The notes under the pieces are model-generated. The model had not been told where the DNA came from. It did not search any database and saw only the letters and a list, made by a program, of their open reading frames with translations. Both the position numbers and the translations under genes were made by a program. This document shows positions 28,440 through 37,375 of a stretch of 64,000 bases of DNA, in pieces; the first letter of the stretch is position 1; every line of letters starts with the position of its first letter. Origin of the DNA: CAYWWY01 sp964462525 (GTDB lineage: Bacteria; Thermotogota; Thermotogae; MWEM01); contig CAYWWY010000004.1 of NCBI GenBank assembly GCA_964462525.1, positions 1 through 64,000 of the forward strand, in the 5' to 3' direction.

Positions 28440-28553
28440 TGAGAATCCCATCAGGTGCTAAAAGTCAATAAATCAAGGGTGCTGGAAAAGCCCTAGGGAT
28501 TGGGTTTACGATGAGGCAATCTTTGATCACAGTACAGAAAGGTGGAAAAACCT

Positions 28554-31500
28554 ATGCGGATTAAAGGAAGAGGATTCTTCTGGGTGATTTCAATCGTGCT
28601 ATTGGCGGGAGCTATCATTGTAGGTTGTATCGCCGAAGACTTTGTTCTTCCCGTTCGGATTAGCGGAAAGGTCGATCGAATCGATACTGACACCTTTTTT
28701 GCCTTTTCCGAATACCGCCTCACAATCAATCTCCGTGGAAGGGCCACGTCGGTGGAGATCTACGAAGGGGATCAACTTCTGGATACTGTGCCTGCAATGC
28801 CGGTGATCCACCTTTGGCCTTTGGTCACAGATATCGGTAGCCGGTTCATCACTTTGGTGGCCAGAAATCCCCAAGGAAAGAGCCTTCAGGAGATTACAGT
28901 TTCCTTGGAGCCCGACACAAGCTGGCTCCCCGCATCTTCCGCGCAGGAGGCCCGCGAAGCGGAAAGCGCAGGGCTCTACTACAAAGCTGGAGATATCTGG
29001 TTGTTCTACTCCTTCCCCTACATGGGATCGAAGAGCGGCGCATACCGAAGAGCGATCCGAGATGCCATACAAGGCATACCCACCCAGGAAGTCTGGGCAT
29101 TGGTCACCATTGCCGGTTCTCCCTGGGTTTGCTCATTGGAAGACTTCCGAGACAACCCGGCGAATGTCATCCCGCTGGAAAACATCGAGCCTCCCGAAGC
29201 TTTTCCAGAGCGTGTTGTGGACTTTTCCCAAAAGCGATGGCTGGACCCTGCACAGTCCCAATGGCTGGATCCTGCGGAGATGGCACAAGCAACGGCTGAA
29301 TCGGACGCGGAAGGAATCGCAATCACACTGACCTATACCCATCTCCTGATGCCTTCCTTGTCCCTTCTCGATCAAACCCAGTTCCGACTCACCCAGGCAG
29401 GTGAATCGGTCTTTCCCAACACAATCCATCCAGGCGCTACAGGCACGCAATTGATTCTTCAGTACGACCCACTTCCTCTAGGAGCATCTGGTATCCAAAC
29501 ACTTTTCTATACACAAAGCGAGGATGGAGAAAAACGCTTGAAAGACTACTCGAACCTCGTGGACGTGAAAGCCAATGACGAACAGCCAGTTGTGGTCACG
29601 CAGAAGTTGACCTTGACACTAATATCCAACCCGACAGAAAGTGGAGTCCTCTCTGGAGAGGGAGAATATCATGAGGGAGAAATGGTTGTCATCACTGCCA
29701 CACCTCATGAAGGGTATTTCTTTGTAACCTGGACAATAAATGGTGAAGTGGTCAGCACAGATTCCGAACACACCTACACGATGCCGGCGCAGAATACCAC
29801 CTTGGTCGCGAACTTCTTCGCTCCAGTAATGGTCCGTGTCAATAGCGGGACCTTCCAGATGGGAGATGAGGTGGGGGATCTATCGGATTGGGCTTATGCC
29901 ACACCCGTACACCAGGTTACCTTGACTTACGACTACTGGATCGGTAAGTACGAAGTGACCTTCGACGAATATGACGCCTTCTGTGATGATACAGACAAAA
30001 GCGAACCCGATGACGAGGGCTGGGGAAGAGGCAACCGTCCAGTGATCAACGTAAACTGGTGGGATGCGATTGCCTTTTGCAACTGGCGTAGTGAACAGGA
30101 AGGATTGCCCGTTGCCTACCGTTTGCAAGGGGAAGAAGATGAAGGAAGCCTTTTGAATGCTGCTGGAAACGTTACAGAAGATATCACACAGGTGGTTGGG
30201 TATCGGCTGCTCACGGAAGCTGAGTTTGAGTACGCAGCAAGTGGCGGGCACAACGCAAATGATCCGAGATTCCTTTATGCAGGAAGCGACACCATTGATG
30301 AAGTGGCGTGGTATAGTGATAATTCCGATACCTACGGAGCCGGTCAGAAAACCCAACCGGTAGGCGGAAAAGATGCGAACGAACTGGGCTTGCATGATAT
30401 GAACGGAAATGTGTGGGAATGGTGCCATGACTGGTGGGGGGTTTACACGCCCACAGCAAAGATCGATCCCATAGGCCCATCCACCAGTTCGGACCGTGCG
30501 GCGCGGGGCGGCAGTTGGCACAATAGTGCGGCACGCTGTAGGGTCGCTGATCGCGGCAGCGGTACTCCCGACGATCGCGACTCCGGTCTGGGCCTACGCC
30601 TCGCGAGGACAGAAGGGGTAACCAAAGCCGTCATCACAACAGAATCAAGCCCGACTACGGGAGGAGAAGTACAGATCAACCAAGGAGATTGGGATTCACA
30701 ACAGAGTTTACTTGTTGAAATAGGAAGCACCGTTTCCATAGATGCGAAACCCAATGAAGGCTATCACTTTGTCAACTGGTCAAAGGATGATACAGAGATC
30801 AGCACGCATACCAACCACACCTACACCATGTCAGCCGAGAATGTGACCTTGGTGGCAAACTTTGAAGAAGTAGGAGGACCCGCGGATCCTGGTGAGATGG
30901 TCCGTGTCAATCGCGGGACCTTCCAGATGGGGGAGTGGGGAGAAGATATACCGAGTAGCAGACCCGTACACCAGGTCACCTTTACCTACGACTACTGGAT
31001 TGGCAAGTACGAAGTGACCTTCGACCAGTACGACGCCTTCAGTGATGATACGGCAAGCTACAAACCCAGCGACGAGAACTGGGGAAGAGGGGACCGTCCA
31101 GTGATCCGAGTAAACTGGTGGGATGCGATTGCGTACTGCAACTGGCTCAGCGAACGAAACGGACTGGCCCGGGCCTATGACAGCAATGGCAACCTCCTGA
31201 ACCGGAATGGAGAGATCACAACAGACATCACGCAAGTGGAAGGGTATCGACTGCCTACAGAAGCGGAATGGGAGTATGCCGCCTCTGGGGGACATCAAGC
31301 CCTGCCCATACCGCCGAGATTCCTTTATGCAGGAAGCGACACCATTGATGAAGTGGCATGGTATACAGGAAATTCGGATGCAGACGGAACCGGTCGGAAA
31401 ACCCAACCAGTAGGCGGAAAAGACGCGAACGAACTGGGCTTGCATGACATGAGCGGAAATGCCCGGGAATGGTGTCATGACTGGTCTGGTACTTACACAA

Positions 31501-32774
31501 GTTCAGCAAAGACCAATCCCATAGGCCCATCCAGCGGTACGCACCGCGTCAGACGGGGCGGCAGTTGGTATGTCGAAGCGCAGCAAAGCCGAGTCGTCTA
31601 CCGCAGCAGCGTAACTCCCAACACTCGCAATGCCTATCTGGGTTTCCGCATTGCGAGGACAGAAGGGGTAACCAAAGCCGTCATCACAACAGCATCAAGC
31701 CCGACTACGGGAGGAGAAGTACAGATCAACCAAGGAGATTGGGATTCACAACAGAGTTTGCTTGTTGAAATAGGAAGCCCCGTTTCCATAGACGCGAAAC
31801 CCAATGAAGGTTATCTCTTTGTCAACTGGACGAAGGATGATACAGAGATCAGCACCCAAACCAGCCACACCTACACCATGCCTGCAGAAAATGTCACCCT
31901 TCTAGCCAATTTCGAAGAGTTTGGAGAACCGGTGACGATTCGGTCCAAAGCCTTTCCCAATTTCGGGGGACTGGTGGGAATGGATGACCAGGACCTGAGC
32001 GAGACATTGGAAGAAGATATTCCTGCCGGCCAAAGTGTGACCTTGAAAGCCCAACCCTTTGAAGGGTGGGTGTTCTTGGGCTGGTGGGAGGCCGGGGTGG
32101 ATCCGGAAGATGAGAACCAGCCTCTGGATTTGCAAGAAACATGGATCTACCAACCCGATAGAGATATCGACCTCATTGCGCTCTTTGATCCGAATATCGA
32201 TGGAGAGACAGAATGGGATTTTCAAGCGACTTTGACCTTGCAACTTGACCCGTCTCCGATCGTATTGGGCACTTCCGGAAGCGGAACGGTCACGATCACG
32301 CAAGATCCAGTACGTATGGTCGGATCGGCTACCATTCCTGCGCCTGATCCATCTTCTGTTTCTGAAGCCTCTGTTCGAGGTATCCTTGCCTTTGGTCTTC
32401 GAAGAACCCTGGTGAAAGCCTTCCCCGCCCTTGCTCCACCCCAAACCCAGAAAAGGGTGGAGATCCCTTCAGAGAACATCATCCGCATTCGAGGGCCGGA
32501 GAACGGAGAATTCATCATGGACTATGATGTCACATTTCATGATTTTGATCCAGAAGATCCTTATGATTCTGCAGTAACACTGGCTTGGGCGCAGTTCGGG
32601 GTAGGGGATGAGCATTATTACATTGTCGTAGAAATCGATCCAAAAAGCCTAGATCCTCAAGAAGTTGAGTTTCGAGTGAATCTATTGTACGTCACAGATG
32701 AAGAACAAGAGACACAGGAGGACATCACGGGTCATCTGGATGCAATCATAACTCCTCGTCCGCAAGAACCTTAG
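28554..32774 (+). CDS. Lipoprotein with two SUMF1/C-type-lectin-fold domains
   Basis: 1406 residues, lipobox IIVGC (Cys25). The order is the shared N-terminal module, a beta domain (LFYTQSEDGEKRLKDYS), an InlB repeat, SUMF1 domain 1 (residues about 424-685), an InlB repeat, SUMF1 domain 2 (about 780-1035), an InlB repeat, and a C-terminal beta domain. Each SUMF1 domain has KYEVTFDxYDAF, VNWWDAIAxCNW, YRLxTEAExEYAASGGH, ELGLHDMxGN and a terminal RGGSW...GxRxART segment. Neither has the FGE catalytic cysteines. The two RGGSW segments differ strongly while the DNA just downstream is almost identical, a pattern like diversity-generating retroelement targets. Start ATG at 28554 follows AAAGGTGG. 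Confidence 0.8.
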   Translation: MRIKGRGFFWVISIVLLAGAIIVGCIAEDFVLPVRISGKVDRIDTDTFFAFSEYRLTINLRGRATSVEIYEGDQLLDTVPAMPVIHLWPLVTDIGSRFITLVARNPQGKSLQEITVSLEPDTSWLPASSAQEAREAESAGLYYKAGDIWLFYSFPYMGSKSGAYRRAIRDAIQGIPTQEVWALVTIAGSPWVCSLEDFRDNPANVIPLENIEPPEAFPERVVDFSQKRWLDPAQSQWLDPAEMAQATAESDAEGIAITLTYTHLLMPSLSLLDQTQFRLTQAGESVFPNTIHPGATGTQLILQYDPLPLGASGIQTLFYTQSEDGEKRLKDYSNLVDVKANDEQPVVVTQKLTLTLISNPTESGVLSGEGEYHEGEMVVITATPHEGYFFVTWTINGEVVSTDSEHTYTMPAQNTTLVANFFAPVMVRVNSGTFQMGDEVGDLSDWAYATPVHQVTLTYDYWIGKYEVTFDEYDAFCDDTDKSEPDDEGWGRGNRPVINVNWWDAIAFCNWRSEQEGLPVAYRLQGEEDEGSLLNAAGNVTEDITQVVGYRLLTEAEFEYAASGGHNANDPRFLYAGSDTIDEVAWYSDNSDTYGAGQKTQPVGGKDANELGLHDMNGNVWEWCHDWWGVYTPTAKIDPIGPSTSSDRAARGGSWHNSAARCRVADRGSGTPDDRDSGLGLRLARTEGVTKAVITTESSPTTGGEVQINQGDWDSQQSLLVEIGSTVSIDAKPNEGYHFVNWSKDDTEISTHTNHTYTMSAENVTLVANFEEVGGPADPGEMVRVNRGTFQMGEWGEDIPSSRPVHQVTFTYDYWIGKYEVTFDQYDAFSDDTASYKPSDENWGRGDRPVIRVNWWDAIAYCNWLSERNGLARAYDSNGNLLNRNGEITTDITQVEGYRLPTEAEWEYAASGGHQALPIPPRFLYAGSDTIDEVAWYTGNSDADGTGRKTQPVGGKDANELGLHDMSGNAREWCHDWSGTYTSSAKTNPIGPSSGTHRVRRGGSWYVEAQQSRVVYRSSVTPNTRNAYLGFRIARTEGVTKAVITTASSPTTGGEVQINQGDWDSQQSLLVEIGSPVSIDAKPNEGYLFVNWTKDDTEISTQTSHTYTMPAENVTLLANFEEFGEPVTIRSKAFPNFGGLVGMDDQDLSETLEEDIPAGQSVTLKAQPFEGWVFLGWWEAGVDPEDENQPLDLQETWIYQPDRDIDLIALFDPNIDGETEWDFQATLTLQLDPSPIVLGTSGSGTVTITQDPVRMVGSATIPAPDPSSVSEASVRGILAFGLRRTLVKAFPALAPPQTQKRVEIPSENIIRIRGPENGEFIMDYDVTFHDFDPEDPYDSAVTLAWAQFGVGDEHYYIVVEIDPKSLDPQEVEFRVNLLYVTDEEQETQEDITGHLDAIITPRPQEP
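30519..30602 (+). other. Candidate DGR-type variable region in SUMF1 domain 1
   Basis: Follows a GGCGGCAGTTGG anchor that is identical in both domains. The codons at surface-loop positions (CAC AAT AGT, CGC, GAT, GGC AGC GGT, GAT, GAC TCC GGT) all end in C or T. They could each derive from AAC or AAT by changes at the first two positions, the hallmark of adenine-directed mutagenesis. Fixed codons between them (TGT, CGC, ACT CCC, CTG GGC) fit the known CLec variable-region pattern. No reverse transcriptase or template repeat is in the window. Confidence 0.5.
31569..31652 (+). other. Equivalent variable segment in SUMF1 domain 2
   Basis: Aligned with 30519-30602 at a constant offset of 1050 bases and without gaps. 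By hand count, 37 of 100 bases differ between 30511-30610 and 31561-31660, against 2 of 100 in the following block (30611-30710 and 31661-31760). Several codons here end in A or G (GAA, CAG, CAA, GTA), so it fits the AAY-derived pattern less well than domain 1. Confidence 0.45.
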
Positions 32775-32890
32775 CGCTTCTGACTCCTGAATCTTCGGCA
32801 CGAACCAAAAGAATCCGAGAACGCGACAGTTTGCGTTTGAAAAAGAGGATAATGATCTGTTTTCTCCCTCACCGTGGCGCCTAGTTGGGT

Positions 32891-32921
32891 TTGTGAAAGG
32901 CTGATCCATTCGTGGTATAAT
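32891..32921 (+). promoter_or_regulatory. Promoter of the DUF5693/hisS/queA run
   Basis: TTGTGA, 19-base spacer, TATAAT at 32916-32921 with a TGG extension. The first ATG is 30 bases downstream of the -10. Region 32775-32890 holds no gene and no convincing terminator. Confidence 0.6.
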
Positions 32922-32950
32922 TGGGCATCGAACGGGGGGTTTGTTCCTGA

Positions 32951-34438
32951 ATGGATTGGATGGATCGAGTACGTAAGGTATCCTTTTATCTCTTTTTTTT
33001 CATCGGATTGTTCTCCATCTTTTGGTATGTCGTACCAAGGCATGAATATGATATGGGGGCTTCTCCTGTTGCTTTGGGGTTTGATGAGCGTTATGTGGGC
33101 GAGATGGCAAGTTTTTATCTCATGCACGACGCAACGCAAATGGGACCTAGGAGTTCTCGTGTTATCTATGTGTTTGACTTCTCGGTCCATTCGATAGATC
33201 AGCTTGAACCCTCTTTAGAGAGCCGCAAAGGGCATAAAGTCATTTTTTTCGAGCAACCACCGGATTCTTTGAATCCGCAACGGTTAGCTGAAATGCTGGA
33301 TCGATATGAGATTACGGTTGGTTTTTTGGAAATGAACCCCGTGAGCGAATTGGTTCGGCACTCATTGGCTTTGCGTGCGCCAGATCAGCGCGATCAGGTC
33401 TTTCGCGTCCATACCATCAAAACGCAAGAGCCTGTGAATCTTGGACTCAGTTACCCTATGATCCTTCGGCGTTGGATCCGCGCAAAACAGGAACGCAGCA
33501 TTGATTTTTTCTGGATTCAGCCTTTGGCGCCAGAAATCGGCGTTGATTATCTACAATACGGGATCGATATGGCCCGGCTCTTTTCCATGAACCCGGAGAT
33601 TGCCACCATTCCTGTTCCTGCTCAAGTTTGGTTTCAAGCCCTTCTGATCATTGGGGGGTGCGCGCTCCTGGTCTCCTATAATTTCTATCTGTTCCTGGGA
33701 GTATTGGGGTATCTAGCGTGGGTATTTATCCAGCGAGGCGATCCATTATCTGCTTTTGCCGGGCTGGTTGCTGCATTGGGCATAGCTGGGGTATTTCGAG
33801 AATACCGGGCTATGAGCAGTTCCCCCCTTGTCAAATACCTCACTTTGATTGCCTTAGCCACGATTATTGGCATTATGGTCAATGCCATGAACTTTCGGTT
33901 TGAGACGGTCTATCAGATCCTGCTCCCACAGGGGGTGAAGCTGACCTTGTTCTATCTCCCCTTTTTGGTCTTTTTGCGGGAGTTTGCATTGTATGGAGCG
34001 AAGAACATGAAGGTGCGATTGAATTGGTCGGACCTAATGCTATTGATTGTCCTGTTGGCGGCAGGAATCTACGTCATTACCCGCACAGGGAACAGCGCAT
34101 TGGTTCTCAACATCGAACGTCAGTTTCGCGATTGGTTGGAGGTTACCTTGGGCATTCGACCGCGCTTTAAGGAAGTTGCTGGATATGCGGCTTTGTGGTT
34201 GTATCTGTTCAACCGGCACCATACCCTTGGGCGATACGCTTTTTTGGTGCCCGTGTTAGCCGTGATTGGGATCACCACAACAGTCAACTCCTTTCAGCAT
34301 GTTCATACGCCACTTTTGACCGTTTTTTTGAGGCAAATGATGAGTATCGGTATCGGTACTTTGATTGGAATCGGCGTCAGCCTTGCCTTGCCCCGGAATA
34401 TCGAGGTGAATCGTGAACATACGCCCGATTCTCCATAA
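32951..34438 (+). CDS. DUF5693-like membrane protein
   Basis: A 495-residue protein. One N-terminal membrane segment is followed by a soluble extracytoplasmic domain of about 190 residues (residues 30-220) and then seven or eight membrane helices. The motif VLNIERQFRDWLEVTLGIRPRFKEVAG, split here as ERQFRDWLEVTLGIRPRFKE, is a hallmark of DUF5693, whose members are conserved but uncharacterised membrane proteins of Gram-positive and related bacteria. The start is uncertain: ATG at 32951 has GGGGGG 11 bases upstream, and ATG at 32960 is also possible. Its 3' end overlaps the radical SAM gene by 26 bases. Envelope polysaccharide or osmotic roles are guesses only. Confidence 0.65.
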   Translation: MDWMDRVRKVSFYLFFFIGLFSIFWYVVPRHEYDMGASPVALGFDERYVGEMASFYLMHDATQMGPRSSRVIYVFDFSVHSIDQLEPSLESRKGHKVIFFEQPPDSLNPQRLAEMLDRYEITVGFLEMNPVSELVRHSLALRAPDQRDQVFRVHTIKTQEPVNLGLSYPMILRRWIRAKQERSIDFFWIQPLAPEIGVDYLQYGIDMARLFSMNPEIATIPVPAQVWFQALLIIGGCALLVSYNFYLFLGVLGYLAWVFIQRGDPLSAFAGLVAALGIAGVFREYRAMSSSPLVKYLTLIALATIIGIMVNAMNFRFETVYQILLPQGVKLTLFYLPFLVFLREFALYGAKNMKVRLNWSDLMLLIVLLAAGIYVITRTGNSALVLNIERQFRDWLEVTLGIRPRFKEVAGYAALWLYLFNRHHTLGRYAFLVPVLAVIGITTTVNSFQHVHTPLLTVFLRQMMSIGIGTLIGIGVSLALPRNIEVNREHTPDSP

Positions 34439-36086
34439 ATCCGGAGTATTGTATCAGGTTCGCAAGCCGATCCGGTACCTGGGAGGAGAATATCACTCCG
34501 CTTCTCCCGGCTCGCCTGAAGATCTATCCTTCTTATTGGCTTTTCCGGATATCTATGATATTGGGATGAGCCATCTGGGCTTAAAGATCCTGTATGAGCA
34601 ACTCAATTCCATGGAAGGCGTCCATGCCCAGCGCGCCTTTTTGCCATGGGTCGATATGCATAAGTGGATGATCGAACAAGGGATTCCGTTGTACGGATTG
34701 GAAGGATTTCGGCCTGCGCAGGAATTTGATGTGATCGGGATCACGCTTCAATATGAATTGAGCTTTCCGGGAGCCTTAGAGATCCTTCGCCTATCCGGTA
34801 TCGCGCTTCGATCCCAAGACCGGGATCATCATGATCCTTTGATCCTGGGCGGAGGCCCTTGCGCCTTTAACCCTGAACCTTTGGCTCCTTTTTTTGATGC
34901 CTTTCTGATCGGAGAAGGGGAAGAGGCAATGCAGGAGATCGTTCATGTTCTCAAACCAATGAAAGGAAAAGATCGCCGTGCTAGGTTGGATGGGCTATCT
35001 CGCGTGCAGGGGATCTACATTCCAGACCTACATACCCAAAATCAAACCGCCATTCCCAAACGCTTGGTCAACTTTTCAGCTACAAGACCTCCCTTATCCC
35101 CTGTGATCCCCTTTTTTGATGTTGTGCATAATCGAGCGCAGCTGGAACCCTTGCGGGGATGCTACCGGGGATGCAAGTTTTGTCACGCTTTCGCCGTATA
35201 CCGTCCCTATCGGGAGCGTAAGGCCGATACCATTGTTCAAGACGCCAAGACATTGTTGGAAAATACCGGGTATGATGAGATTTCTCTCCTTTCTTTGAGC
35301 ACTTTGGATCATTCCGAGATCCGGACCATTCTTTCGGAGTTGGTTCCGTATCTCCGAGATCGAGGCATTTCCTTATCGATTCCATCCACCAGAGCGGACC
35401 GGTTCGGATTGGATTTGGCTGAAGAGATTTCCTCTCTAAAAAAAAGTGGGCTGACCATAGCACCGGAAGCAGGATCTCAACGATTGAGGGATTTAATCCA
35501 CAAAAATTTAACTGAAGAAGATATTTTGTCAACTGTTTCACTGGCCCGACAAAAGGGATGGAGGAAAATCAAACTGTATTTTATGGTAGGATTGCCCCAG
35601 GAAGAACCGGAGGACCTCGATGCCATTGTTGATCTGATCCGAAAGATCCGGGGCACGGGGATGAAAGATATCCGAATCAGTGTCGCTGGGTTTGTACCAA
35701 AACCCCATACCCCCTTTCAATATGAAAAGCAGGCCACCGTAGATGAGCTATATGAGAAATTCAATCGGTTGATGCCTCTTAGGAAATGGGCCAAAGTGGA
35801 ATTCCATGATCCCTACCTCTCTTTTCTCGAAGGCATAATATCCCGCGGGGACCGGAAATTGGCCCCTCTGATCCAATGGGTGCAGGAGCGAGGGGGATTT
35901 CTCGAAGCTTGGAAGGACCTGTTCGACCGCAATCGGTGGTTTCAGGGTTTGGTTGCGCTCGGACTCGATCCCGAAACGTACACTGGCCATCGAAATGAAG
36001 AGAGCCCTCTCCCTTGGGATCGCTTTGGAAAGGATTGCGGGTATTTGACACAGAATGAATCCATATCCCTATTGAATGGTGAATAG
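34413..36086 (+). CDS. Radical SAM protein, TIGR03960 type
   Basis: A 557-residue protein. The N-terminal 230 residues form a B12-binding-like domain (FLLAFPDIYDIGMSHLGLKIL, then LILGGGPCAFNPEPLAPFFD). The radical SAM core has RGCYRGCKFCHAFAVYRPYRER, with the CxxxCxxC cluster binding the 4Fe-4S, and later IAPEAGSQRLRDLI and KLYFMVGLPQEE. This matches the TIGR03960 family, which usually precedes a DUF2344 protein and RNase G; here hisS follows instead. The reaction is unknown, although RNA or ribosome modification has been suggested for the family. Start GTG at 34413 has GAGGTG 4 bases upstream. Confidence 0.85.
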   Translation: MNIRPILHKSGVLYQVRKPIRYLGGEYHSASPGSPEDLSFLLAFPDIYDIGMSHLGLKILYEQLNSMEGVHAQRAFLPWVDMHKWMIEQGIPLYGLEGFRPAQEFDVIGITLQYELSFPGALEILRLSGIALRSQDRDHHDPLILGGGPCAFNPEPLAPFFDAFLIGEGEEAMQEIVHVLKPMKGKDRRARLDGLSRVQGIYIPDLHTQNQTAIPKRLVNFSATRPPLSPVIPFFDVVHNRAQLEPLRGCYRGCKFCHAFAVYRPYRERKADTIVQDAKTLLENTGYDEISLLSLSTLDHSEIRTILSELVPYLRDRGISLSIPSTRADRFGLDLAEEISSLKKSGLTIAPEAGSQRLRDLIHKNLTEEDILSTVSLARQKGWRKIKLYFMVGLPQEEPEDLDAIVDLIRKIRGTGMKDIRISVAGFVPKPHTPFQYEKQATVDELYEKFNRLMPLRKWAKVEFHDPYLSFLEGIISRGDRKLAPLIQWVQERGGFLEAWKDLFDRNRWFQGLVALGLDPETYTGHRNEESPLPWDRFGKDCGYLTQNESISLLNGE

Positions 36087-36100
36087 AGGAGGAAATCGCA

Positions 36101-37363
36101 TTGATCAACCGTCCCAAAGGTACAGCTGATATCCTGGGAACCGAGATTCCCTACTGGAATTATTTCGAATACTCTGCTCGCACGGTCGCCCGATCATTCG
36201 GGTATCAAGAAATTCGGACCCCTGTTTTTGAGCGTACAGATCTGTTCGTTAGAGGTGTGGGAGACGATACGGACATCGTGCAAAAAGAGATGTATACCTT
36301 TCAAGACAAAGGCAACCGAAGCATGACGCTTCGACCAGAAGGGACCGCTCCGGTAATCCGTGCCTTTATCGAAAACGCCCTTCGCACCGTGCATCTGCCC
36401 CATAAGCTCTTTTACTTTGGTCCTATGTTCCGGTATGAGCGGCCTCAGGCTGGCAGACAAAGACAGTTTCATCAGTTTGGGATCGAGCTGGCGGGCTCTT
36501 CGTTGCCAATTTCCGATGGGGAAGTGATTTGGTTTTCCGTTTTTCTTTTGGAAATGCTGGGGTTGAAACGACATGAGCTTCAGATAAACCATCTGGGCTG
36601 CGAAGAGGATCGCGCTCGATTTAGGCAAGCCCTGATCGACTATTATACCCCCCACGCCGAGCATTTATGCGCGGATTGCAACCGGAGGCTATCGACCAAC
36701 CCATTACGGCTTTTAGATTGCAAAGTTCCCGGAGATGTCGAGCGGAAGAAAGAAGCCCCATCTCTTTCCCAGTTTCTGTGTGCGCAGTGTTCTCACGACC
36801 AGGATCAGATCAAGACTTATCTGGAGCATTTGGGAATCCCTTATGTTCATAATGAACGCTTGGTGCGGGGATTGGACTATTATACGGGAATGGTTTTTGA
36901 AGTCATATATCCCTTTCAGGATCGTACCTTCGATATCCTTGGAGGCGGCCGATACGATCGGTTGATCGAGAGCCTAGGCGGAGGATCGATCCCATCGGTT
37001 GGCTTTGCTTGCGGGATGGAACGAATTGTTGAGATCATGAAAGAAGAACAGATCACAATCCCGGATCATCATTCTCCTCAGGTATATATTCTCACCCTTG
37101 GCGAAGAAGCCCGAAGCAAAGGGTTGATCGTTGCTGATTTTCTCCGCAAACGGTCCATCAGTGTCGTGATTGATCTAATGGATCGAAATATCTCTCATCA
37201 GATGAAATACGCATCAAAAATCAACAGCCGGTTTACCGTACTCATCGGGGAAAACGAGCTGCAGAGGGGTGTGTATACGGTAAAAGATATGGAATCTGGC
37301 GCTCAAACTGAAGTCGATGACACTTGGATCGAAAACTTTCTGCTGGAAGAACTAAAGGATTAG
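36101..37363 (+). CDS. hisS: Histidyl-tRNA synthetase
   Basis: A 420-residue class II aminoacyl-tRNA synthetase that charges tRNA-His. Motif 1 region ELPYWNYFE-like (EIPYWNYFEYSARTVARSFGY), motif 2 LYFGPMFRYERPQAGRQRQFHQFG (here FYFGPMFRYERPQ), the histidine loops RGLDYYTGMVFEV and GGGRYDRLIE, motif 3 SVGFACGMERI, and a C-terminal anticodon domain (VYILTLGEEARSKG). All expected parts of bacterial HisS are present, so it is not a HisZ paralogue. The start is a TTG at 36101 with GAGGAGG 8 bases upstream; no ATG or GTG fits as well. It lies 14 bases after the radical SAM gene. Confidence 0.96.
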   Translation: MINRPKGTADILGTEIPYWNYFEYSARTVARSFGYQEIRTPVFERTDLFVRGVGDDTDIVQKEMYTFQDKGNRSMTLRPEGTAPVIRAFIENALRTVHLPHKLFYFGPMFRYERPQAGRQRQFHQFGIELAGSSLPISDGEVIWFSVFLLEMLGLKRHELQINHLGCEEDRARFRQALIDYYTPHAEHLCADCNRRLSTNPLRLLDCKVPGDVERKKEAPSLSQFLCAQCSHDQDQIKTYLEHLGIPYVHNERLVRGLDYYTGMVFEVIYPFQDRTFDILGGGRYDRLIESLGGGSIPSVGFACGMERIVEIMKEEQITIPDHHSPQVYILTLGEEARSKGLIVADFLRKRSISVVIDLMDRNISHQMKYASKINSRFTVLIGENELQRGVYTVKDMESGAQTEVDDTWIENFLLEELKD

Positions 37364-37375
37364 GGTGGTTTTGCA

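Noticed and set aside
28431..28453. Hairpin CCTGATG...CATCAGG after the beta-helix gene as a terminator
   Set aside because: There is no T run after it and the next lipoprotein gene lacks its own obvious promoter, so it is at most a processing site.
17178..32774. Reverse transcriptase or template repeat of a DGR within the cluster
   Set aside because: I looked for a reverse transcriptase reading frame and for another GGCGGCAGTTGG-type copy on either strand; only the two target segments were found.
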